The notes under the pieces are model-generated. The model saw nothing but the letters and a program-made list of their open reading frames with translations, was not told the DNA's origin and ran no database searches. Shown one piece after another: positions 21,711 to 34,400 of a stretch of DNA of 64,000 bases (its first letter is position 1; every line of letters begins with the position of its first letter). Position numbers and translations under genes: made by a program. The stretch is from Hordeum vulgare subsp. vulgare (taxonomy: Eukaryota; Streptophyta; Magnoliopsida; Poales; Poaceae): positions 435,021,529 to 435,085,528 of the forward strand of contig NC_058522.1 in NCBI RefSeq assembly GCF_904849725.1, read 5' to 3'.

Positions 21711-24700
21711 TCTCCCACTTGCACTAGAGTCAATAATCTAGTTCTCATCATCATGTGATTCCAACGAATCCAACACCCATATAGTTATGGGGTCTGATCA
21801 CGTTTTGCTCGTGAGAGAGGTTTTAGTCAACGGTTTTGAAACTTTCAGATCCGTGCGTTCTTTACAAATCTTTATGTCATCTTATAGATGCTGCTACTAC
21901 GTGCTATTCGGAAATGCTCCAAATATCTACTCTACTATACGAATCCGTTTCACTACTCATAGTTATTCGGATTAGTGTCAAAGCTTGCATCGACGTAACC
22001 CTTTACGACGAACTCTTTAACCACCTCCATGATCGAGAAAAAATTCCTTAGTCCATTAGTCACTAAGGATAAAATTTGACCGCTGCTAGTGATTCAATCA
22101 TGGATCACTCTCTGTACCTCTCAACATACTTTGAGTCAAGGCACACATCAGGTGCGGTACACAGCATGGCATACTTTAGATTCTACGGCTAAGGCATAGA
22201 AGACGACCTTCGTCTATTCTCTTTATTCTGTCGGGATCGGGTTTTGAGTCTTACTCAAATTCACACCTCACAACGCAACCAAGAACTCCTTCTTTGCTGA
22301 TCTATTTTGAACTCCTTCAAAAACTTGTCAAGGCATGTATTTTGTCGAAACTTCCATTAAGCACTTTCGATCTATCTCCATAGATCTTTGATGCTCAACG
22401 TTCAAGTAGCTCAATTCAGGTATTCCTTTGAAAACTCCTTTCAAACAACCTTGTATGCTTTACAGAAATTCTACATTACTTCTGATCCACAATATGTCAA
22501 CCACATATACTTATCAGAAATTCTATAGTGCTCCCACTCACTTCTTTGGAAATACAAGTTTCTCATAAACCTTGTACAAACCCAAAATCTTTGATCATCT
22601 CATCAAAGTGTATATTCCAACTCCGAGATGCTTGCACCAGTCCATTGAAGGATCGCTGGAGCTTGCATACTTGCTAGTATCTTTAGGATCGACAAAACCT
22701 TCTGGTTGTATCACATACAATGTTTGCTCAAGGAAACCGTCGAGAAAACAATGTTTTGACATCCTGCGTGCAATATTTCATAAATAATGCATCAACAACT
22801 AACATAATTCTAACAGACTTTTAGCATCGCTACGAGTGAGAAAGTCTCATCATAGTCAACTGTTTGATCTTATCGAAAACATCTTTGCGACAAGTCGAGC
22901 TTTTCTTAATAGTGACTTATCACCATCATTGTTTGTCTTCTTTTAAAGATCCATCTTTACTCAATAGTCTTCTGACCATCAAGTAGTTCTTTCAAAGTCT
23001 ACACTTTGTTTTCATACATGGATCCTCTCTCGGATTTCATGGCTTCCAGCCATTTGTCGAAATCTGGGCCCACCATCGCTTTCTCCATAACTCGTAGGTT
23101 CACTGTTGCTCAACAACATGACCTCCAAGACAGGGTTACCGTACTACTCTGCAGCAGTACGCGACCTTGTCGACCTACGAGGTTTGTAGTAACTTGATTC
23201 GATGCTTGATGATCACCATCATCAGCTTCCACTTCAATTGGTGTAGGCGCCACAGGAACAACTTCCTGCGCCCTGCTACACACTGGTTGAAGTGATGGTT
23301 CAATAACCTCATCAAGTTCTACTACCCTCCCACTCAATTCTTTCGAGAGAAACCTTTCCTCGAGAAAGGATCCGTTTCTAGAAACAAACACTTTGCTTTC
23401 GGATCTGAGATAGGAGATGTATCCAACTGTTTTGGATATCCTATGAAGATGCATTTGTCCGCTTTGGGTTCGAGCTTATCACACTGAAACTTTTTCACAT
23501 AAGTTTCGAAGCCCCAAACTTTCAAGAAACGACAGTTTAGATTTCTCTAAACCTCAGTCTATACTGTGTCATCTCAACGGAAACACGCGGTGCCCTATTT
23601 AAAGTGAATGTGGTTGTCTCTAATGCATAACCCATAAATGATAGTGGTAATTCGATAAGAGACATCACAGCATGCACCATACTAAATAGTGCGTGGCTAT
23701 GACGTTCAGACACATCATCATACCATGATGTTCCAGGTGGCATGAACTGTGAAACAATTTCCACATTGTCTTAACTGTGTACCAAAAACTCGTAACTCAG
23801 ATATTCATTTCTATGATCATATCGTAGACAGTTCATCCTCTTGTTACGACGAACTTCACTCTGAAACAGAATTGAACTTTTCAATATTTCAGACTTGTGA
23901 TTCATTAAGTAAATACTCCTGTATCTACTCAAGTCGTCAGTGAAGTAAGAACATAATGAAATCCACTGCGTGCCTCAGCACTCACTGGACTGCATACATC
24001 AAAATGTATCACTTCCAACAAGTTACTATCTTATTTCATCTCAATGAAAACAAGGCCTTGCTCATGTGGTATGATTTGCATGTCACTAGTGATTCGAAAT
24101 CAGGTGAGTACAGATCTATCAGCATGGAGCCTCTTCATGCAATTTACACTAACATGACTCAAGCAGCAGTGCCACCAGTAAGTGGTACTATCATCATCAT
24201 CTCGTATCTTTTGGCACCAATATCATGAACATGTGTAACACTACGATCGAGATTCAACAAACCATTGAAGGTGATTATTCAAGAAAATAGAGTAACCATT
24301 ATTCTCTTTAAATGAATAATCGTATTGCAATAAACACGATCCAATCATGTTCATGCTTAACGCAAGCACCAAATAACAATTATTTAGGTTTAACACCAAT
24401 CCCGATGGTAGAGGGAGCGTGCGATGTTTTGATCATATCAATCTTGGAAACACTTCCAACACGTATCGTCACCTCGCTTTTAGCTAGTCTCAGTTTATGC
24501 CGTAGCTTTCATTTCGCGTTACTAATTACTTAGCAACCGAACCGGTATCCAATACCCTCATGCTACTAGGAGTACTAGTAAAGTACACATCAACATCATG
24601 TATATCAAATACACTTCTTTCGACTTTTGCCAGCCTTCTTTATCTACCAAGTATCTAGAGTTGCTCCGCCTCAGTGACTGTTCCCCTCATTACAGAAGCA

Positions 24701-26690
24701 CTTAGTCTCGGGTTTGGGTTTAATCTTGGGTCTCTTCATTAGTGCAGCAACTGTTTTGCCGTTTCACGAAGTATCCCTTCTAGCCCTTGCCTTTCTTGAA
24801 ACTTAGTGGTTTTACAAACCATCAACTATTGATGCTCCTTCTTGATTTCTACTTTCGCAGTGTCAAACATCACGAATCGCTCAAGGATCATTGTATCTAT
24901 CCTTGATATGTTATAGTTCATCACGAAGCTCTCACAGCTTGGTGGCAGTGTCTTTGGAGAACCATCACCATCTCATCTGGAAGATTAACTCCCACTTGAT
25001 TCAAGTGATTGTCGTACTCAGACAATCTACGCACACGCTCAACAATTGAGCTTTTCTCCTTTATTTTGTGGACAAAGAATCTTGTTGGAGGTCTCGTACC
25101 TCTTAACAAGGGCATAAGCATGAAGTCACAATTTCATCTCTTTAGAACATCACTTATGTTCCGTGACGTTTTACAACGTTTTCGGCGCCTTGCTTCTAAG
25201 CCATTAAGTATCTTGCACTGAACTATTGTGTAGTCATCAGAAACGTGTATGTCGGATGTTCACAGCATCCACAGACGACGCTCGAGGTGCAGCACACCGA
25301 GTGGTGCATTAAGGACATAAGCCTTCTGTGCAGCAACGAGGACAATCCTCGGTTTTACAGACTCAGTCTGCAAAGTTTGCTACTATCAACTTTCAACTAA
25401 ATTTTCTCTAGGAACATATAAAATAGTAGAGCTATAGCGCAAGCTACATCGTAATTCGCAAAGACCATTAGACTATGTTCATGACAATTAGTTCAATTAA
25501 TCATATTACTTAAGAACTCCCACTCAAAAAGTACATCTCTCTAGTCATTTGAGTGGTACATGATCCAAATCCACTATCTCAAGTCCGATCATCACGTGAG
25601 TCGAGAATAGTTTCAGTGGTAAGCATCTCTATGCTAATCATATCAACTATACGATTCATGCTCGACCTTTTGGTCTCATGTGTTCCGAGGCCATGTCTGC
25701 ACATGCTAGGCTCGTCAAGCTTAACCCGAGTGTTCCGCGTGCGCAACTGTTTTGCACCCGTTGTATGTGAACGTTGAGTCTATCACACCCGATCATCACG
25801 TGGTGTCTCGAAACGACGAACTGTAGCAACGGTGCACAGTCGGGGAGAACACAATTTCGTCTTTGAAATTTTAGTGAGAGATCACCTCATAATGCTACCG
25901 TCGTTCTAAGCAAAATAAGGTGCATAAAAGGATTAACATCACATGCAATTCATAAGTGACATGATATGGCCATCATCACGTGCTTCTTGATCTCCATCAC
26001 CATAGCACCGGCACGATCTTCTTGTCACCGGCGCCACACCATGATCATCCATCAACGTGTTGCCATCGGGGTTGTCGTGCTACTCATGCTATTACTACCA
26101 AAGCTACGTCCTAGCAAAATAGTAAACGCATCTGCAAGCACATACGTTAGTATAAAGACAACCCTATGGCTCCTGCCGGTTGCCGTACCATCGACGTGCA
26201 AGTCGATATTTCTATTACAACATGATCATATCATACATCCAATATATCACATCACATCGTTGGCCATATCACATCACAATCATACCCTGCAAAAACAAGT
26301 TAGACGTCCTCTAATTTTGTTGTTGCATGTTTTTACGTGGTGACCAAGGGTATCTAGTAGGATCGCATCTTACTTACGCAAACACCACAACGGAGATATA
26401 TGAGTTGCTATTTAACCTCATCCAAGGACCTCCTCGGTCAAATCCGATTCAACTAAAGTTGGAGAAACCGTCACTTGCCAGTCATCTTTGAGCAAAGGGG
26501 GTTACTCGTAACGATGAAACCAGTCTCTCGTAAGCGTACGAGTAATGTCGGTCCAAGCCGCTTCAATCCAACAATACCGCGGAATCAAGAAAAGACTAAG
26601 GAGGGCAGCAAAACGCACATCACCGCCCACAAAACCTTTTGTGTTCTACTCGAGAAGACATCTACGCATGAACCTAGCTCATGATGCCAC
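21711..26690 (-). pseudogene. Degenerate Copia gag-pol region of element 2
   Basis: On the - strand the order gag to RNase H can be followed from about 26000 down to 21800. The gag zinc knuckle region (about 24660-24720) carries a TGA at 24671-24673 at the same place as in element 1. Integrase-like pieces include IVSQFMPPGTSWYDDVSERH (about 23690-23760) and LPLSFMGYALETTTFTLNRA (about 23590-23650). A linker segment with VVELDEVIEPSLQP lies near 23300. Reverse transcriptase remnants cover about 22560-23060. Stops and frameshifts occur in every section. The mutated primer-binding site TGGCATCATGAGC is at 26677-26689. Confidence 0.85.
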
Positions 26691-28509
26691 TGTTGGGGAA
26701 CGTCGCAAGGGAAACAAAAATTTTCCTACGCGCACGATGACCTATCATGGTGATATCCATCTACGAGAGGGGATGAGTGATCTACGTACCCTTGTAGATC
26801 GTACAGCAGAAGCGATTAGAGATCGCGGTTGATGTAGTGGAACGTCCTCACGTCCCTCGATCCGCCCCGCAAACAATCCCGCGATCAGTCCCACGATCTA
26901 GTACCGAACGGACGGCACCTCCGCGTTCAGCACACGTACAGCTCGACGATGATCTCGGCCTTCTTGATCCAGCAAGAGAGACGGAGAGGTAGAAGAGTTC
27001 TCCGGCAGCGTGACGGCGCTCCGGAGGTTGGTGATGACCTTGTCTCAGCAGGGCTCCGCCCGAGCTCCGCAGAAACACGATCTAGAGGAAAAACTATGGA
27101 GGTATGTGGTCGGGCAGCCGTGCGAAATTCGTCTCAAATCTGCCCTAAAAGCCCCATATATATAGGAGGAGGGAGGGGAACCTTGCCTTGGGGTCCAAGG
27201 GAACCCCAAGGGGTCGGCCGAGCCAGGGGGGAGGACTCTCCCCCCCCAAACCGAGTCCTACTTGGTTTGGTGGGAGGGAGTCCTTCCCCCTTCCCACTTC
27301 TCCTTTTTTTTTCTTTCTTCCTTTGATTTTTCTTCCTTGGCGCATAGGACTTGGTGGGCTGTCCCACCAGCCCACTAAGGGTTGGTGTGACCCCCCCAAA
27401 TGCCTATGGGCTTCCCCGGAGTGGGTTGCCCCCCTCCGGTGAACTCCCGGAACCCATTCGTCATTCCCGGTACATTCCCGGTAACTCCGAAAACCTTCCG
27501 GTAATCAAATGAGGTCATCCTATATATCAATCTTCGTTCCCGGACCATTCCGGAAACCCTCGTGACGTCCGTGATCTCATCCGGGACTCTGAACAACATT
27601 CGGTAACCAACCATATAACTCAAATACGCATAAAACAACGTCGAACCTTAAGTGTGCAGACCCTGCGGGTTCGAGAACTATGTAGACATGACCCGAGAGA
27701 CTCCTCGGTCAATATCCAATAGCGGGACCTGGATGCCCATATTGGATCCTACATATTCTATGAAGATCTTATCGTTTGAACCTCAGTGCCAAGGATTCGT
27801 ATAATCCCGTATGTCATTCCCTTTGTCCTTCGGTATGTTACTTGCCCGAGATTCGATCGTCAGTATCCGCATACCTATCTCAATCTCGTTTACCGGCAAG
27901 TCTCTTTACTCGTTCCGTAATACAAGATCCCGCAACTTACACTAAGTCACATTGCTTGCAAGGCTTGTGTGTGATGTTGTATTACCGAGTGGGCCCCGAG
28001 ATACCTCTCCGTCACACGGAGTGACAAATCCCAGTCTTGATCCATACTAACTCAACCAACACCTTCGGAGACACCTGTAGAGCATCTTTATAGTCACCCA
28101 GTTACGTTGCGACGTTTGATACACACAAAGCATTCCTCCGGTGTCAGTGAGTTATATGATCTCATGGTCATAGGAATAAATACTTGACACGCAGAAAACA
28201 GTAGCAACAAAATGACACGATCAACATGCTACGTCTATTAGTTTGGGTCTAGTCCATCACATGATTCTCCTAATGATGTGATCCCGTTATCAAGTAACAA
28301 CACTTGCCTATGGCCAGGAAACCTTGACCATCTTTGATCAACGAGCTAGTCAACTAGAGGCTTACTAGGGACAGTGTTTTGTCTATGTATCCACACAAGT
28401 ATTGTGTTTCCAATCAATACAATTATAGCATGGATAATAAACGATGATCATGAACAATGAAATATAATAATAACTAATTTATTATTGCCTCTAGGGCATA
28501 TTTCCAACA
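26691..28509 (-). repeat. 5' LTR (right) of Angela element 2
   Basis: A 1,819-bp LTR nearly identical to the left copy. As the upstream LTR in the element's own direction, it would hold the promoter. Confidence 0.93.
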
Positions 28510-28514
28510 AGGAG

Positions 28515-29639
28515 ACTATCTTTTGAAGCACAAGATCAAGGAGTTCATCATTCTACCGCATCTATTACCTTTTGGAGGGTGGTGCCTCCTAGATTGGTTA
28601 GGTATCGGTTGGGAGCCTCCTACTTCGTGTTGTGGAGTTGAACCAAGAGGTTTGTACGGGCAAGGAGATCGCCTACATCATGAAGATCTACCCTGAGTGA
28701 GGCAAGTCCTGTGTGGACGTAAGCCATGGTGGAATAGACAAGGCCGCTTCTTCGTGGTCTCCTTGTGGGTGGAGCCTCCGTGGACTCTCACAGCTGTTAT
28801 CCTCCGTGGGTTGAAGTTTCCACTAATGTGGACGTACGATAGCACCACCTATCGAAACCACGCCAAAAATCACCATGTCATCTTTACGTCAGATCTTCCT
28901 AGACTCTACTCCTCACTTACATGTGCAATGTCTTTACTTTCCGCTGCCATATATATTGACTAGCATGTGTAGCGTGCACTAGACTTATTACAATTGCTAA
29001 AATCTGACAACCATTAATTTAAAAAAGTCTAGGATATTAATTTATGCAAGTAGTCTATTCATCTTCCTCTAGATATCCCTTCTATCGATCCTACAGCCGA
29101 CTAGTTTTCCATGTCCTATTCTACCTTGTCGGCGACAGAATCGGCACTACGACGGGCGCAGTCAGCCGCCGAACATGGGTACGGCAAAGCCGGATGAGCT
29201 CCGCTTAGTATTAGGTTTACTTTGAATGTATAATATGAATCGGAAATAATTAGCTACACACGGCCCCAATTTTTATCTCTAATTATTTTTTAAAATTATT
29301 TTTGACTATGAAAATATCATTAATTTGGAGAAGTGAGGCAAGCAAACACGCAATTATGTCAAATAGGCAAGCAAAAAGGCTAAGAGAAGTGAGAAATGGC
29401 CATTTCTACACAACGAAAAGACACTTGTGTCAAAAAACAATAAAAAGACATGGAGAGATGATAAAAAAGTCATTTATATCAACAAAAATGCACTTGTGTC
29501 AATGTCATTCAAACCCGACACCTCATATATCAAGAAAATGCACTTATTCCAAAAGGTGTGTAGCTACCACCATGCATAGAAAATCGCCTCTTTAATATGA
29601 ATTAGAGGTTTTTAATTTAAGATATCCGGTTGTAAAATC
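28515..29639. other. Unassigned host repeat, right of Angela element 2
   Basis: Continues the sequence interrupted at 19885. It includes GGAGGGTGGTGCCTCCTAG and GTACGATAGCACCACCTATC, words I associate with abundant Triticeae repeats, but the family is not certain. Positions 29000-29640 are AT-rich and hold no gene I can support. Confidence 0.4.
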
Positions 29640-29740
29640 CATTATTTGAGGTGTGGTCGATCAGTGTCCGTATACGCATCCAAGCGCGTTTGCGGACGTT
29701 TGAGGGGTCGGTTTTTTCAAATCCGGCCTTGTAGATGATC
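29640..29740. mobile_element. Remnant terminus of a Harbinger-type element
   Basis: GCGGACGTTTGAGGGGTCGG ... TTGTAGATGATC, followed by TAA, resembles the reverse complement of the 3039 element's end (CTCAAACATCC, GAGCATCTACAA). The partner end was not found, so this is a truncated copy. Confidence 0.45.
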
Positions 29741-29763
29741 TAAGTTGAAGTTTATTTTTGGAG

Positions 29764-30560
29764 AGTGCTACGCGTCGGCGCGCCAGCCGAAACTTTTAGT
29801 CGGTAACGCACGAGCCGCCATATCTAACCATGCTATACTCTTAGATCAAATCATATAGCAAAAAATCGTTGATGGTAGCAAAAACAAGATGTGGTTGTAG
29901 AAAACTCGATCACAGATGCAGCAAAAACGTGGTTGTAGGAAAATATCAATGTGATTGTAGCAAAATAACGACGTTGATGGTGCGTGGTAGCAAAATAAAA
30001 TATGGGTTGTAGCAAAAAGAAGACGTTGTTGTAGCAAGAAATCGACACTGTCGATGCGTTGTAACAAAACCCTGCGTAGTTGTAGCAAAATGAGATGCAT
30101 ATTGTAGCATCACAAACGGTGCTTGTAGTAGGAAAGTGTTGGTCGGAGCAGCATCGTCATCCTTGAACTTTCGACGTCGGTGATGCGTTGTAGCAAAATG
30201 AAGTGCCGATTGTAGTAAAAGCTAGCATGGTTGAAGCAAAAAATTGACGCCGGCTATGTGTCATAGCAGAACGAGACGCCGATTCCAGCAAATTGCTACG
30301 CCAGTTGTAGCAAAAGCTAGCATGGTTACAACAAAAAACAACACGGTTGTAGCAAAAAAGGTTGCTGGTTCCAGCAAAAAAATGCAACAAAACACATGAC
30401 AACCGTCGTCCGTCCTCGCCCCAACACCATCCTAGCATATGCAGCAATTCGAAAAGATTAATTGTAGCACGGCGTGACACCAATTGTAGCAAAAATTCTC
30501 GACCCTAGTTTGTGTAATGAAGCAAAAATTGCAAACATAGCCGGCCCACGCAACGCACCT
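29764..30560. repeat. Decayed array of TTGTAGCAAAA units, probably a Mutator-like MITE
   Basis: GTTGTAGCAAAA and close variants recur more than fifteen times at 20-45 bp spacing from about 29860 to 30500. The left edge, GAGTGCTACGCGTCGGCGCG, resembles the right edge of the element at 57389-57961 in reverse orientation. That element carries the complementary TTTGCTACAACC units and an 11-bp target duplication. Target duplications for this copy are not clear. Apparent open frames on the - strand, rich in Tyr, Phe and Leu, are products of the repeat. Confidence 0.6.
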
Positions 30561-31179
30561 GACCCAGTCGCTTCGGCGTATAGAGGTTCATCGAGGCTTT
30601 TCTACGAGATACCGACATAGCATCAAAACCTGCACATCATAGTTCTGCGACTCGGGCTCTCGGAACCAATGGGTGGATTCCCCCGCCACCGGAATTCGCC
30701 AAGATGAACGTGATGCTACAACTGCTGAACGCTACGGTGTTGTTGGTGTGGTGTGCATAGATTCCGAAGGAGTTTTCCTTAGGGCTTCGGCCATCTCCTT
30801 CCAGCATATCCATGATCTAGTTATCTTGGAAGCACTCACGATGAGAGATGCGATGGCTTTAGCAGAGGACGTTTATGTCCAGAAGATACAAGTGGCGTCG
30901 GATTGCAAGACCGTGGTGGATGATATTAAGCACAGAGCGACCGGGAAGCATACAACTATTATAATGGAAATCATCGAGCGATCTCATGCTTTTACTGTTT
31001 ATAATTTCATTCATGAATTTAGAAGCTCGAACGTCGAGGCTCACAGACTCGCTAGGCATGCTCTTTCACTTGGGTATGATCACCATGTTTGGTTAGACCC
31101 GCCTGGGGATTTAGATTCCCTACCTGTAAAGATTGACTCAGTTTAATAAAGCATGATGAGTTTGTCTAAAAAAAAAAAG
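30561..31179 (+). mobile_element. 5'-truncated LINE 3' end with RNase H domain and poly(A)
   Basis: An open frame from 30673 to 31146 matches the RNase H-like (RVT_3) domain found at the end of plant LINE ORF2. VVGVVCIDSEGVFLRASAI is followed by VILEALTMRDAMALAEDVYV (catalytic Glu), IQVASDCKTVVDDI (catalytic Asp) and FIHEFRSSNVEAHRLARHAL. Just upstream, WIPPPPEFAKMNV is in another frame; a 1-base loss near 30710 separates it, and the first catalytic Asp, from the rest. AATAAA lies at 31145-31150 and a poly(A) run at about 31168-31179, as expected for a LINE 3' end. The reverse transcriptase portion is missing. The tail ends about 310 bp upstream of the RBR gene start. Confidence 0.75.
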
Positions 31180-31488
31180 AGCGAACGAGGAGAGTCCATG
31201 GAGAATAGTTTCCTTTTTTTTTTCTGTCCTCCTTGTGATTCTAAATTTCCGCGGATCCGTTTCGAAGGAAAAAAAGAAAGGGCGAGGACGGACTGCCTAC
31301 GACGGCTCGGTTGTGGAAAGATGACTCATTCTTGGCCTTGTCACGATCCAACTATAGCACTACTCTACTCCCAAATCCCGATTCTTACGCGCCAATCCAC
31401 CAAAAGCGCGTGCCCGCCGTACAAAACTGCGACCAACGACTGTTTTCCCCCACCTCCCCACTAACCCACCTCCTCCCACCACACTCCC
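31180..31488 (+). promoter_or_regulatory. Presumed 5' region of the RBR gene
   Basis: Sequence between the LINE poly(A) and the RBR start codon. It is pyrimidine-rich just before the ATG (CCCCCACCTCCCC, CACCTCCTCCCACC), as in many grass 5' leaders. No clear TATA box was found. If the promoter is longer than 300 bp it includes LINE sequence. Confidence 0.4.
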
Positions 31489-34400
31489 ATGGCGTGCGCG
31501 GCGGAGGAGCTCGACGTCCAGGACCTCCGCCTGCAGGAGCTCATCCGGGGCTCCATGCCGGACCGCCCACCGTCCTCGTCTTCGTTCCGCGTGCCGCCGC
31601 TCAGCGACGACGAGATCGGATGGTTCCACTGCGCGGTCTGCATGGAGCCCAAGCTGGCGTTTGACCGGTTCGGCGCCACGGCGGCCTGCGCGCACGAGTT
31701 CTGCGTCGCCTGCGTCGTGGCCCATATCGAGTCCCGCGTCGCGGACGGCGCCGTGCCCGTGCCCTGCCTGGCGGCAGGCTGCCCCGTCGCCATGCACCCG
31801 GAGGCGTGCAAGAAGCTGCTCCACATGGACGTGTTCGACGCCTGGTGCGTCGCGCTCTGCGAGCGCGCCCTAGGGCCGGGACGCGCGCGCTGCCCCTACC
31901 GGGACTGCGGCCAGCTCGTGGTGCTCGACGCCGGCTGCAGCGCCCCCGTCGGCCTCGGCGTCCGGATCGGCGACCTGCCCCGGCTGCTCGCGCGCGTTCT
32001 GCGTGCAGTGCGAGGAGCCCTGGGACGACCGCCACGGCGGCGGCCAAGGGTGCGCGCTCGACCGGCTCGCCGCGGGGCGCAAGTGGATGCGCTGCCCGTG
32101 CTGCCGCGCCATGATCGACAGGATCGACGGGTGCAAGAGCATGCGGTGCAGGTAAATTGTACTCCAACTTACTAGTGCTGCCACTTTAGACTTTACTTGC
32201 AAGTTTCCGATTCTATTAGAGCATCTCTATCAAAACTGATCCTTAAAAATACGTATAAAAGATATTGTAAACAGTTGCTCCAAACAAAACAAACCCGTAA
32301 ATGAAACTGCATTTCAATATAGCTCATTTTTTTCTTTTTTCCTCCCCCTTCATTTCCGGCCACGACGTTCCTCGCCCTGGCGCCCCGGTTCGCCCCGGCG
32401 CCGCCCAGCTCGCCCTCGCCTCGTCCTGGTGCCGCCCATTTCCGACCATGCATGCAGCGGAGGAGCCTTGCGCCGCCCGCCGCCGATTGAGCTCGGCTCT
32501 GCCCGTCCCCGATTGAGCTCGACACTGCCCGCTGTCGCACGTACGTTCCCGTCGTGGCCGCGCGAGCTCCCCCACCCTACCCCGCTCTTCTCTGGTGTCG
32601 CCCCGCCCTGATTCAGCCCGTCGGTGGCCTGCTCCATCCCTCTCGTGGACGGCCTCGACTCGATAGTGGAGGTCAAGCTGACCGCAATTTGGACCGACGG
32701 CGACAAATTCCGGCGTGCGGCGGCTTCTTCCGACATACGACGACGGATTCCGGTGAGTTCCAGGTGGTTTCCGACCAGTTCCGCGGCGACGCGTTTGTTC
32801 CGATGAGGTTTGACCAGTTTACAGGTTGAACTATATACTGCCTCCAAAATTGCACATATAAGATTTTCATGAATGAATTTACTCGAACAAGTTTAACTGG
32901 GTCTCTTCCGCAGTGGCGGAGGCACCGCCCAGCGACCCTGGGCACTTGTCGGGGCTCGCTAGTCTTCGATAAGAGCGATCGATTCAAGTTAAAGAAGCGC
33001 TGAACATGTTCGACACCTTGTTTATCCTGCCAAAAAAAAATTCGGTCCTTCCATTTTTCATAGGTTCACGGTCCAACAATACTCTGCAGCCCATGCCCCA
33101 ACCGATACAGAAGACACGCGAGGGAATACGTACGGATTGATCGCTCGAACCCCTGCCTCCTCGTCTCCACGCGGCGAGCGGCGGCTGGCGCTAGAGCCCT
33201 AGATGGATAGACGTACGGCCATCGGCCGACAGCGAGCGGACGCAAGGCGTTCAAACCGTCTGCCCGTCCGGTCGTCCGTGAACCCCCTTCTTCCTCTCAT
33301 TCAGCTTTGGTTGCGCTCGGTAAGAAACTGAGAGCCCTCCATCAGAATTAGGATTAGCCGGTTAGGGATTCCTCCTCTATGAATTATTTGTTCTTGCAGA
33401 ATTAATTGAAATGATAGCTTCTTGCGCCACCTCACATCACTGAACTGCTTCAACTAGAGAAGATAAAACAGATTACAAATCACTATGTGTTCATTTTCAG
33501 CTCATGGTCAACGACAGTTTTGATCCTCATATGATTTTCTCATGCGGAAGTATTTATTTTCAGGTCGGATAATCTGTATAGAACTGACTAACTAGCAACT
33601 GTTTCGTAAATGTGATTAGTATTTTAGAGCTTTCTTTGTTTGTCATGTTCATGACTAGAGATAAATTGTATTTGTTGGCTTCTACAAACTAAAAAAGGAA
33701 ACATATATAAGGAGAGTGGTATTTGTACACCCCAGTTTGGTGCACCCACAGTGCATCCACGCAAGAAAACATAAAAAATCATCTCAAGAAAATGAAGATT
33801 TATGGGAATGATCATCAACAAATGTTATGTGCGCTTGCAAAGTTTGATGGTTGAATAACATTCAAAGGGCTCTGTACAAAAAAGACAAAATCACTGAAAA
33901 TTAGTCAAAATGTAAGTGCACTGTTTGAGCAGATTTTCTAATTTTGTATTTTTTGTACGAAGCTCCTTGAATGTTATTTGCCAACCAAACTTTGCAAGAA
34001 CTTATATAACATTTATTGATAATCATTTTCACAAAGTTTCACAATTTTTTGAAATGTCTTGATATGTTTTCTTGCATAGGTGCACCATGGGTGCATCAAA
34101 GGTGGGTGCAGCCACTACTTTCCCTATAAGAAAAGGGCAACTTGTATTCATAAAATGTATATTACTTTCTAGTTGCTTATTCAGAATACAATATTTCATT
34201 GATGCAAGTAGTTCCGTACTATGAACTTGTTACTTGTTGTGTCTCATTTAATTATTTACTTGTTTAACGACAAACTTCAATCTCTATCATTAAAATTCAG
34301 ATATGAGACGGTTTTTGGTTAATAGAGCAAGCACTGAAAATGTGAAGGTGTGCAACCTGAAATACAAGTGCAGGCAGAACCACCTCTTAACATTACCAAT

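Larger units (their letters stand above)
19886..28509 (-). mobile_element. Copia LTR retrotransposon, Angela/WIS/BARE family, element 2
   Basis: A complete element on the - strand: left LTR 19886-21710, internal 21711-26690, right LTR 26691-28509. The exact 5-bp target duplication is AGGAG (19881-19885 and 28510-28514). In + strand terms the LTRs begin TGTTGGGGAACGTCGC and end GGGCATATTTCCAACA. By eye the LTRs differ at only about 20 positions plus a C-run length change (near 1%). The insertion is therefore far younger than element 1, yet the coding region is just as broken. Confidence 0.95.

Noticed and set aside
29846..30492. - strand frames rich in Tyr, Phe and Leu
   Set aside because: Generated by the TTGTAGCAAAA repeat array; not a membrane protein gene.
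31360..32202. Long - strand frames opposite the RBR exon
   Set aside because: GC-rich antisense shadows; the + strand carries the ordered cysteine pattern and splice sites.
32193..32847. Several 80-165 codon frames on both strands in the RBR intron
   Set aside because: They sit in a GC-rich part of a Harbinger-type element, overlap one another and show no domain.
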